From Cryobacterium roopkundense (GTDB lineage: Bacteria > Actinomycetota > Actinomycetes > Actinomycetales > Microbacteriaceae), in the NCBI RefSeq assembly GCF_014200405.1, contig NZ_JACHBQ010000001.1, forward strand, positions 620,001 through 684,000: a stretch of DNA of 64,000 nucleotides. Reading direction: 5' to 3'. The notes beneath the pieces are model-generated. The model was not told the origin of the DNA. It ran no database searches and worked only from the letters and a program-made list of their open reading frames with translations. Shown here in pieces: positions 18,036 to 24,779 of this stretch (within the stretch, counting starts at the first letter, position 1; each line of letters begins with the position of its first letter). A program made the translations under genes and the position numbers.

Positions 18036-19208
18036 CTACGCGATCGTGATCGTGAGGACTGTGACGAAAGGGTTCAGGGAAGAGTCTGCGATGGTTCCCG
18101 CGAAGTTGGAGCGGTAGGCGTTGGCCGGAACGGCCAGGCTGAATGTGGGCGTGAAGACGAACGTTCCCGTGCTCGCCGCAGGAGCGGAGATCAGTGGCTG
18201 CGACGCCGCAGAGAGTGCCAGCGGCGCCGCACTGATGCCGGACGGCTGACCGCCGCCGGTCGTGATGCCGCCGGGCGTGATCGTCAGGTTGCCCACCGGC
18301 AGGGTCCTGGGTGCGGTGTCCACTGTTCCGGCCGCGCTCGTCGGGGTGGTCGCGCTCACGGACACCGTCCAGGGGGCGGCGTCTGCCCGGCTGTCCGTGA
18401 CGCTCCACTGCGTTGACGTTCCAGTGGAAAACTGAGTGTTCGTGCCGTTCAGGGTCACGCCGGCCAGCCCGGCTCCCGCCGTCACCGCCGTGAGTGAACC
18501 CCAGTACTCCATCGGAGCCGAGAAGGTGTTGCTGTCGAGCGTGACGGCGCCATTGACTGCGATCGCGCGCCCCTCGATGGACACGCCGGTGGTGACGGTG
18601 ATCGACGCGAACGCGAGAACGGTGCCTGCGAGGGCCGAATTCGTGCCCAGGGTCGCCGAGCTTCCGATGAGCCAGTAGACGTTGGCGGCTCGGGCCCCGT
18701 TCACCAGCTCAATCCGGCTGTTCGAGGCTGTCGTGAGGGTCGATCCGATCTGGAAGACGAACCTGGCGTTTGGGTCGCTCTGAGCGTCGAGGGTGAGGGT
18801 GCCGCTGAGCGCGAGGGAGCTGGCCGCGGTGTACACGCGCGGCGTGAGGGTCTGGCCGACGAGGTCTCCCGAGACCGATCCGCCCGAGGGGAGCGCCACT
18901 CCTTCCTCATACGCGAGCGACGCATCGACATGGGCCTGGGCCGCCACGCTCGGGGACACGGCCGTTCCGGTCGGGAATCCGGACACGGCGGTGCCGGGGC
19001 TCACGCCGAGTTTGCCGGCCAGGGTCGTGACTCCGGTATTGGTGACGGTCGATGCGCCGAGAACCGAGAAGTCTGCCGCCGAGCCGAGGGAAAGGGGGCT
19101 GCCTGACGCGTAGGCCGGTTCGGCGCCCCACTCAGCGGTGCCGAGGGCCGTGCCGCCGAGCAATGCCATACCGACCAGAAGCGCTGCTGCCACCGTGAAT
19201 CCGCGCAT
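18036..19208 (-). CDS. Ice-binding (DUF3494) protein with C-terminal WxL-like domain
   Basis: 390 aa from the ATG at 19208, which has AGAGGAAC before it and gives a proper signal peptide (MRGFTVAAALLVGMALLGG); a longer in-frame start at 19334 adds 42 residues without signal features and is rejected. One ice-binding module covers about residues 38-235 (LGSAADFSVLGAST, SPGTAVSGFPTG, VSGDLVGQTLTPRVY, NARFVFQIGS, NGARAANVYWLIG, GRAIAVNGAVTLD). The WxL-like domain fills residues about 240-390 (W-S-V, W-T-V, VPANAYRSNFAG, LTITIA). It lies upstream of the DUF916 gene with a 72-bp gap. Confidence 0.9.
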   Translation of the reverse strand: MRGFTVAAALLVGMALLGGTALGTAEWGAEPAYASGSPLSLGSAADFSVLGASTVTNTGVTTLAGKLGVSPGTAVSGFPTGTAVSPSVAAQAHVDASLAYEEGVALPSGGSVSGDLVGQTLTPRVYTAASSLALSGTLTLDAQSDPNARFVFQIGSTLTTASNSRIELVNGARAANVYWLIGSSATLGTNSALAGTVLAFASITVTTGVSIEGRAIAVNGAVTLDSNTFSAPMEYWGSLTAVTAGAGLAGVTLNGTNTQFSTGTSTQWSVTDSRADAAPWTVSVSATTPTSAAGTVDTAPRTLPVGNLTITPGGITTGGGQPSGISAAPLALSAASQPLISAPAASTGTFVFTPTFSLAVPANAYRSNFAGTIADSSLNPFVTVLTITIA

Positions 19209-19283
19209 GGACGTTCCTCTGGCTCGCTGTTTCGGATGGTTGACCAGCCCATTCTCACACGCGCCTTGAGACGCTTGTGTCGC

Positions 19284-19321
19284 CTGGCGCAGGGTTGAAT
19301 CAGGGTTTGCGCAAGGTTGTG
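19284..19321 (-). promoter_or_regulatory. Conserved 38-bp intergenic motif, copy 2
   Basis: Same motif as at 12813-12850 (33 of 38 bases), with CAGGGTT at 19290 and 19301, again 11 bp apart. It lies 76-113 bp before the ice-binding WxL gene start and 19 bp after the stop of the preceding WxL gene. Read on the minus strand, a TGTGANNAT element follows both copies 37-39 bases beyond the second AACCCTG start, and could be a -10-like box. Confidence 0.55.
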
Positions 19322-19339
19322 CCCTGCGGCCCACCGTCG

Positions 19340-19921
19340 CTAAGCGATGGTGAAGACTATCGTCGACCTGTAGGGATGCACGCCGTCATCACCGACGTTC
19401 GAGCGGAAGGCGTTGGCGGGAATCGTGAGGCTGAAGACTGGCGCGGGAACCGTGAATGAACCCTTGGCGCCGGTCGTCCCGGAGGGCGAGGAAACCAAGG
19501 CCTGGCTGCTCGTGGACATGCGTATCTCGCCCGTGTGGGGGGCGGCATCGGCGCCGTCTCCGCTGATCACGGTTCCCGGTGTGATCGTGAGGTTGTCCGC
19601 GGTGATCACCCGAACGTCGAGTTCCCCCGGAGAAGTGCCCGGGGCGCTGACAAAATTCGTAACGGATGCCGACAACGTCCAGCCGGCTCCGGTTCCGCGA
19701 GCGTCGACGACGCTCCAGGCCGTGGCCGTACCGTGTGAGACCTGACTGCCGATGCCGAGGATGACAGCGGACATTCCCCGCGGGACTGACACGGACGTCA
19801 CGAGTTCTCCGGAGACGACGCTGACCTGGACGGTGTCCGTTTCCTCCGCCAGGGCGACGGCGGGGGAGATCACCAGCAGAGCGGCAAGCGGCAGGCTCGC
19901 ACAGAGCATTCCGGTACGCAT
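19340..19921 (-). CDS. Secreted WxL-like domain protein
   Basis: 193 aa from the ATG at 19921, which begins the signal peptide MRTGMLCASLPLAALLV; an upstream in-frame start at 20020 adds 33 residues with no signal character. The mature part is one WxL-like domain with W-S-V and W-T-L (AWSVVDARGTGAGWTL), ADNLTITPGTV and the tail IPANAFRSNVGD...IVFTIA. It is the first gene of the minus-strand surface cluster and lacks an ice-binding module, like the protein at 12119. It could be a partner or capping subunit. The distal W-x-L is again replaced (F-T-I). Confidence 0.8.
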   Translation of the reverse strand: MRTGMLCASLPLAALLVISPAVALAEETDTVQVSVVSGELVTSVSVPRGMSAVILGIGSQVSHGTATAWSVVDARGTGAGWTLSASVTNFVSAPGTSPGELDVRVITADNLTITPGTVISGDGADAAPHTGEIRMSTSSQALVSSPSGTTGAKGSFTVPAPVFSLTIPANAFRSNVGDDGVHPYRSTIVFTIA

Positions 19922-20062
19922 GAACGGCCCCCAGGCACTCGGTCGGCTTGCGTCGACTGTCGTTGCCGGCGGGCCCGCGGCCCTGACTTGTTTCGGCGTG
20001 TCAGGATCGTAGCACGGCACAACGGTGTTGCGTGACCTGAACGGGGGTCAGCACCGGATTGC

Positions 20063-20644
20063 CTACCGAATGGCCTTTCGCGCCGTGATTTGTCCGGTGT
20101 CAAAGCCGAGCAGGTGCAGCCCGCCGTGGAAGCGGGCGTGCTCGATCTTGATGCAGCGGTCCATCGCCACGGTGAGTCCCTTCGACTCTCCGTATTCCGC
20201 CGCCTCCTGGTTCCAGATGCCGAGCTGAACCCAGATGGTCGGGGCGCCGATGGCGAGGACCTCATCGATAACGGCGGGGATATCGCTCGCCCGGCGGAAG
20301 ACGTCGACGATGTCGGGCACCTCCGGGAGCGAGGCGAGGGAAGGATAGGCCTTTTCGCCGAGGATCGTGTCGGCATTCGGATTGACGAAGTACACCCGGT
20401 AGTCGGTGGACTGCTTCAGGTAGGTGCCCACGAAGTAGCTCGACCGGGCGGGATTCGCTGAGGCGCCCACGATGGCAATGGACTTCGCGGCGCGCAGGAT
20501 CTTGAGGCGAGCCTTGGCGTCGGGTCCCTCCCACGTGCGCTGGCTCTTCAGCAGCTTCGCGAGGGGCGAGTCCGCGGGCACCGAACAGCTCAGGCCGTTG
20601 ACGAGGCGCACCGTCTCGGCTGCGTGTGCGATTGCCTCGGTCAC
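20063..20644 (-). CDS. CoA-binding-domain protein (YccU-like)
   Basis: 193 aa, single CoA-binding Rossmann domain: SIAIVGASANPARSSYFVGTYL, then VYFVNPNADTILGEKAYPSLASLPE, and the VDVFRRASDIPAVIDEVL and VWVQLG-type (IWVQLGIWN) helices with the conserved MDRCIKIEHAR near the end. It is cytoplasmic. Its ATG overlaps the stop of metY upstream (20641-20644), so they are translationally coupled, which implies a role linked to sulfur amino-acid synthesis. The biochemical role of this family is not established. Confidence 0.85.
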   Translation of the reverse strand: MTEAIAHAAETVRLVNGLSCSVPADSPLAKLLKSQRTWEGPDAKARLKILRAAKSIAIVGASANPARSSYFVGTYLKQSTDYRVYFVNPNADTILGEKAYPSLASLPEVPDIVDVFRRASDIPAVIDEVLAIGAPTIWVQLGIWNQEAAEYGESKGLTVAMDRCIKIEHARFHGGLHLLGFDTGQITARKAIR

Positions 20645-21936
20645 AGTGCACCTCCAGTGGCTCGGGTCAGAGCCTGGTCGAGATCGTAGATGATGTCTGC
20701 CACATCTTCAATGCCTACGCTGATGCGCACGAGGCCGGGCAGCGCGCCGGCCGCCACGAGCTGCTGCTCGTTTAGCTGCGCGTGCGTCGTCGACGCCGGG
20801 TGGATGACGAGAGTCTTGGCGTCCCCGATGTTGGCGAGGTGGCTGGCCAGGTCGACCGACTCGATGAACGTGCGTCCGGTGTCGCGGCCGCCCCTCACAC
20901 CGAAGCTGAAGACCGAACCGGGGTCTTTGGGTAGGTACTTCTTCGCGCGTTCGTGGTGCGGATGGCTCGGCAGGCCGGCCCAGTTCACGTAGTCGATGCG
21001 CGGATCGGCGTCGAGCCACTCAGCCACGGTGCGGGCGTTGTTGATGTGCGCCTGCATGCGATACGGCAGCGTCTCCACGCCTTGGGCGAGCAGGAAGGCG
21101 GAGTGTGGGGCAAGTGTCGGGCCGATGTCGCGCAGCTGCTCGGAACGCAGGCGCGTGAGGAAGGCGTACTCGCCGAAGTTGCCCGACCACTCCAGGCCGC
21201 CGTAGCTCGGAACCGGCTCGGTGAACAACGGGAACTTCTCGCTGTCCCAGTTGAACCGTCCGCTCTCCACGACCACGCCGCCGAGGGTCGTGCCGTGCCC
21301 GCCGAGGAATTTGGTAGCGGAGTGAATCACGATGTCGGCGCCCCATTCGAGGGGGCGGCAGAGGTACGGCGTGGCGATGGTCGAGTCGATGATGAGCGGA
21401 ATGCCGGCGGCGTGGGCGACGGCGGCGAGTCCTTCGATGTCGGCGACCTCGCCCGAGGGGTTTGCCACGGTTTCGGAGAAGATGAATTTGGTCTTCTCGG
21501 TGATCGCCGCGGCGTAGTCGGCGGGGTCGGCGCTCTGCACGAAAGTCGTGTCGATTCCGAAACGACGCAGGGTGACGTCGAGCTGGGTGATCGAGCCGCC
21601 GTAGAGGTTTGCGCTCGAGACGATGTGGTCGCCCGCACCGGCGAGGCTCGAGAAGGTGATGAACTGGGCGGCGAGTCCGCTCGAGGTAGCGACGGCACCG
21701 AGTCCTCCTTCGAGGCTCGCGACGCGTTCCTCGAACGCGGCCACAGTGGGGTTGGCCACGCGGGAGTAGATGTTGCCGTACTTCTGCAGGGCGAACCGCG
21801 CGGCGGCATCCGCCGTGTCGTCGAAGACGAAGGCGCTCGTTTGGTAGATGGGCAAGGCGCGGGCGCCGGTTACCGCATCGGGGATGTTGCCCGCGTGAAT
21901 TGCACGCGTTGAGAAGCCATACTCGCGATCTGCCAT
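20641..21936 (-). CDS. metY: O-acetylhomoserine sulfhydrylase (first of two in the window)
   Basis: 431 aa, a full-length PLP enzyme of the Cys/Met metabolism family. It makes homocysteine from O-acetylhomoserine and sulfide. The PLP Lys is in [16 protein letters not shown]. Family motifs YSRVANPT, SSGLAAQFI and [10 protein letters not shown] are present, with the last marking the O-acetylhomoserine rather than the cystathionine branch. It heads a two-gene unit with the overlapping CoA-binding gene. The related gene at 51946 pairs with metX, so the two may differ in regulation or substrate (for example serine versus homoserine ester). Confidence 0.93.
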   Translation of the reverse strand: MADREYGFSTRAIHAGNIPDAVTGARALPIYQTSAFVFDDTADAAARFALQKYGNIYSRVANPTVAAFEERVASLEGGLGAVATSSGLAAQFITFSSLAGAGDHIVSSANLYGGSITQLDVTLRRFGIDTTFVQSADPADYAAAITEKTKFIFSETVANPSGEVADIEGLAAVAHAAGIPLIIDSTIATPYLCRPLEWGADIVIHSATKFLGGHGTTLGGVVVESGRFNWDSEKFPLFTEPVPSYGGLEWSGNFGEYAFLTRLRSEQLRDIGPTLAPHSAFLLAQGVETLPYRMQAHINNARTVAEWLDADPRIDYVNWAGLPSHPHHERAKKYLPKDPGSVFSFGVRGGRDTGRTFIESVDLASHLANIGDAKTLVIHPASTTHAQLNEQQLVAAGALPGLVRISVGIEDVADIIYDLDQALTRATGGAL

Positions 21937-22053
21937 GAATCCACGCTATCGGGCGTGACGGCGGCGCGCGCGCCAGTGCGTAACCGGGCGAAACTCGCCC
22001 CTGCCAAGTCGGCCCGAATGTGACAGTCTTAGCTGAAGGCTCTCAGCGGGCCT

Positions 22054-22094
22054 CCGGACGAGGGATCAGTACCCGGCACGCGACAAGACTGGCC
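22054..22094 (+). promoter_or_regulatory. Guanidine-III (ykkC-III / mini-class) riboswitch
   Basis: The conserved strings of the class are present in order: CCGGACGAGG, GTACCCGG and GACAAGAC, ending TGGCC. CCGG and CCGG form the P1/pseudoknot stem, and CAG with CTG (plus a wobble) the P2 stem. It ends four bases before the GGGAG ribosome-binding site of the exporter at 22110. Known members bind free guanidinium and switch translation on. The match to the known consensus is strong. Confidence 0.9.
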
Positions 22095-22109
22095 ATTGGG
22101 AGCACTGTC

Positions 22110-22433
22110 ATGTCCTGGTTCATCCTTATCGCGTCCGGAATTCTTGAAGCCGTCTGGGCGACCGCCCTCGGCAAGTCAGAGGGATTCACCAAACTGTGGC
22201 CGTCCGTCGTCTTCGGTGTCACCCTGCTTCTGAGCATGGGCGGCCTCGCGCTGGCCATGCGTGACATTCCCATCGGCACCGCTTACGCGATCTGGGTGGG
22301 AATCGGCGCGGCCCTCACCGTGACCTGGGCAATGGCCTTCGGCGGCGAGCCCACGTCGGTGCTTAAGGTGCTGCTCATCCTCGGCCTGATCGGCTGCGTC
22401 ATCGGGCTCAAGCTCGTCGACGACAGCCACTGA
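22110..22433 (+). CDS. gdx: Small multidrug resistance-family guanidinium exporter
   Basis: 107 aa from the ATG at 22110, with GGGAG 7 bases before. An upstream in-frame start at 22020 would overlap the riboswitch and is rejected. Four membrane helices are visible. The essential Glu in helix 1 (ILEAVWATALGKSEGFTKLWP) and the SugE/Gdx-type signature GLALAMRDIPIGTAYAIWVGIGA mark it as the Gdx branch rather than EmrE-like. It exports guanidinium in exchange for protons as a dual-topology dimer. Control by the guanidine-III riboswitch immediately upstream confirms the assignment. Confidence 0.93.
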   Translation: MSWFILIASGILEAVWATALGKSEGFTKLWPSVVFGVTLLLSMGGLALAMRDIPIGTAYAIWVGIGAALTVTWAMAFGGEPTSVLKVLLILGLIGCVIGLKLVDDSH

Positions 22434-22446
22434 CGCCCGGCGTCGA

Positions 22447-23427
22447 CTAGCCGAGGTGGACCGCGCCGTAGGCGAGGGCGGCCACGAGCACCCAGGACAG
22501 TAGGCCCACCACGAGTGCGCGCCAGCCGGTGCGCACGAGCGCGAGCAGCCGCACCGCGGAACCGAGCCCGAACAGGGCCATGGCGAGCAGGGCGGTTTGC
22601 ACAGCGTCGGCCGCTTCCAGCACGGGTGTCGGCAGCGGAACGACGCTGGCCAGCACCACCGTGGCGATGAACCCGACCACGAACAGGGGCATGAGCGGGG
22701 TTTTAGCGGGGGAGTCACCCGTCGGAGTGGGGCGGCGGCGTTCCACGACCGACGCCACTGCCACGATAGGGGCGAGCATGAGCACGCGGGTGAGTTTCAC
22801 GACGACGGCGATGGCCAGGGCGGCCGGGCCGGCCACCTGGGCCGTGGCCACGACCTGGCCCACGTCGTGCACCCCCGCGCCCACCCAATGCCCGAATTCT
22901 GCCGGTGACAGGCCGAGCGGATGCCACAGCGCCGGCAACACGGCGATCGCGAGGGTTCCGCACAGGGTCACGAGCGCTATGGACGTGGCCGCGTCCTCGT
23001 CCTTGGCTTTCACCACGCCGCTCATCGCTCCGATCGCCGAGGCGCCGCAGATGGAGAAGCCGCTCGCGATCAGCAACGGCTGATGCCCCGGCAGGCCGAA
23101 CAGACGGCCGAGGCCCAGGGTGCCGGCGAACGTGACGAGAACGATAACCACCGTCGTGGCAATGGTGACCCAGCCGAGCCCCGCGATGTCCCCGAGGCTG
23201 AGCTTGAGCCCGAGGAGCACGATACCGAGGCGCATGAACCGTTGGCCGGCCACGGACAGGCCCGGGGCGAGCGTGCCCGCGAGCGGGCGGCGCAGCGCGG
23301 GCAGCTGGCCCGCGATGATGCCGAGAACGACGGCGATGGTCAGGAGGGGAGCCGCCGGAATGAGGGAGTGCAAGGCCCAGGAGAGCAGGGCGGCGGCGGC
23401 CGCGACGAGCACGCCAGGCAGCCACAT
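22447..23427 (-). CDS. YeiH/UPF0324-family putative sulfate-exporter-type permease
   Basis: 326 aa from the ATG at 23427 (MWLPGVLVAAAAALLSWAL); upstream in-frame starts at 23583 run through the terminator of the desaturase gene. About ten membrane helices are seen, with the family core GIIAGQLPALRRPLAGTLAPG, LRLGIVLLGLKLSL-type (MRLGIVLLGLKLS), SGFSICGASAIGAMSGV and GAGVHDVGQVVA. The family is annotated as putative sulfate exporters; function is weakly established. It is convergent with gdx (13-bp gap). Confidence 0.85.
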   Translation of the reverse strand: MWLPGVLVAAAAALLSWALHSLIPAAPLLTIAVVLGIIAGQLPALRRPLAGTLAPGLSVAGQRFMRLGIVLLGLKLSLGDIAGLGWVTIATTVVIVLVTFAGTLGLGRLFGLPGHQPLLIASGFSICGASAIGAMSGVVKAKDEDAATSIALVTLCGTLAIAVLPALWHPLGLSPAEFGHWVGAGVHDVGQVVATAQVAGPAALAIAVVVKLTRVLMLAPIVAVASVVERRRPTPTGDSPAKTPLMPLFVVGFIATVVLASVVPLPTPVLEAADAVQTALLAMALFGLGSAVRLLALVRTGWRALVVGLLSWVLVAALAYGAVHLG

Positions 23428-23475
23428 GGGTTCAAGCCTAATACCCGGTCGGGCAGCCGCCTCGGGGCACACAAA

Positions 23476-23506
23476 AGCCGCTCCCCCCGGTAAGAGAGGA
23501 GCGGCT
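23476..23506 (-). terminator. Intrinsic terminator of the desaturase gene
   Basis: Stem AGCCGCTCC (23476-23484) and GGAGCGGCT (23498-23506). Read on the minus strand the stem is followed by TTTTGTG, so it should end the desaturase transcript 16 bp past its stop codon. Confidence 0.8.
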
Positions 23507-23521
23507 CGGTGCGTGCAGGCG

Positions 23522-24622
23522 CTACCGGTAACGGAACCGGGCCACCATGGGGCAGTCGAACGGGTCGCGGGCGGCGAGGCCAACCTTGTTCAGGTACTCG
23601 ATGACGATGCCGTACGACTCGAAGACGCCGGTCTCGGTGTACTTGATGTTGTGCGACTCGCAGTATTCCTTGGTGATTTCCTGGGCCTTGCGCAGGTGCG
23701 GGCGGGCCATGTTCGGGAACAGGTGGTGCTCAACCTGGTAGTTCAGGCCGCCCATATACGTGTCGATGAAGGTGCCACCGCGAATGTTGCGCGAGGTGAG
23801 AACCTGGCGGCGCAGAAAGTCCACCTTGCTCTCGGCGGGCAGTTGCGGCATTCCCTTGTGGTTCGGGGCAAACGACGCCCCCATGTAGACACCGAACACG
23901 GCGAGCTGAACACCGATGAAGGCGAACGCCATGCCGAGCGGCAGAAAGAAGAAGATCACAGCGACGTACAGCACGATGCGCGTGACGAGCATGGAGATTT
24001 CGACGGCGCGGCTGTCGACCTTGTGCTTGCCGAAGACAGTCTTGAAGCCCTGCACGTGAAGGTTGAAGCCTTCGAACATCAAAAGGGGAAAGAAGAGATA
24101 GCCCTGCTTGCGTGTGACGAACGACCCGAGCCAGCTGACCTTCGCGGCGTCTTCCTCGCGGAACACAATGAAGTCGGGCTCGATGTCGGGGTCTTTGCCG
24201 ATCACGTTGGGGTTCGCGTGGTGGCGGCTGTGCTTGGTCATCCACCAGGCGTAGCTGATTCCCACGAACAGGTTCGCGAGAATGCGGCCGGCCCGGTCGT
24301 TTGCTTTGCCGGACTGGAAGACAGCGCGGTGCGAGGCCTCGTGGGCCAGGAACGCGAACTGCGTGAAGATAATGCCGAGGGCCGCGGCGATGAGCAGCTG
24401 GTACCACGTGTCGCCGAGCAGGACGAAGCCGGTCACGGCTCCGCCGGTCGCGACGACCAGGATCGAAAAGACCATCCAGTAGAAGCCGGTGCGTCGTCCG
24501 AGGAGGCCCAGATTGCGCACAGTGTGCAGCAACGAGGAGTACTCGCTCGTGGGGTTCTTCTTGTCTCCACCCGGGCGGGTCCGAATAATGCGGACCGCGG
24601 GTGCGGCGGTAGCTTCCGACAT
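23522..24622 (-). CDS. Membrane fatty-acid desaturase, three-histidine-box type
   Basis: 366 aa from the ATG at 24622; an in-frame start 15 codons upstream gives a non-conserved lead-in. It introduces a double bond into membrane acyl chains. The three His boxes are HEASH (about 94-98), HSRHH (131-135) and QVEHH (296-300), the last of the front-end/acyl-lipid desaturase type. Four membrane segments surround them. Desaturases raise membrane fluidity in the cold. A near-consensus promoter lies 115 nt upstream, leaving a long leader, and a clear terminator follows. Confidence 0.92.
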   Translation of the reverse strand: MSEATAAPAVRIIRTRPGGDKKNPTSEYSSLLHTVRNLGLLGRRTGFYWMVFSILVVATGGAVTGFVLLGDTWYQLLIAAALGIIFTQFAFLAHEASHRAVFQSGKANDRAGRILANLFVGISYAWWMTKHSRHHANPNVIGKDPDIEPDFIVFREEDAAKVSWLGSFVTRKQGYLFFPLLMFEGFNLHVQGFKTVFGKHKVDSRAVEISMLVTRIVLYVAVIFFFLPLGMAFAFIGVQLAVFGVYMGASFAPNHKGMPQLPAESKVDFLRRQVLTSRNIRGGTFIDTYMGGLNYQVEHHLFPNMARPHLRKAQEITKEYCESHNIKYTETGVFESYGIVIEYLNKVGLAARDPFDCPMVARFRYR

Positions 24623-24744
24623 GAGGCCTTTTTTAGACGTAAGACTTCTCAGTCGGGGTATGAGCAATTACTCGTAAAGCAGATACGGTCAGTCTATGGT
24701 CGGGACCCCACCCAACACCAAGTTTTCACACACTATTCTCAGTC

Positions 24745-24772
24745 ATTATATGCCATTTTCAGAATATATCAA
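24745..24772 (-). promoter_or_regulatory. Near-consensus sigma-70-type promoter of the desaturase gene
   Basis: On the minus strand, -35 TTGATA (24767-24772) and -10 TATAAT (24745-24750), spaced 16 bp, in an AT-rich island overlapping the intergenic end of the PMT gene. Predicted start of transcription near 24738 leaves a leader of about 115 nt before the ATG at 24622. Both boxes are unusually good for an actinobacterium. Confidence 0.75.
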
Positions 24773-24779
24773 GCCCTAT

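Noticed and set aside
19209..19334. N-terminal extension of the ice-binding WxL protein starting at 19334
   Set aside because: Begins over the conserved 38-bp motif, adds no signal peptide, and a better start with AGAGGAAC exists at 19208.
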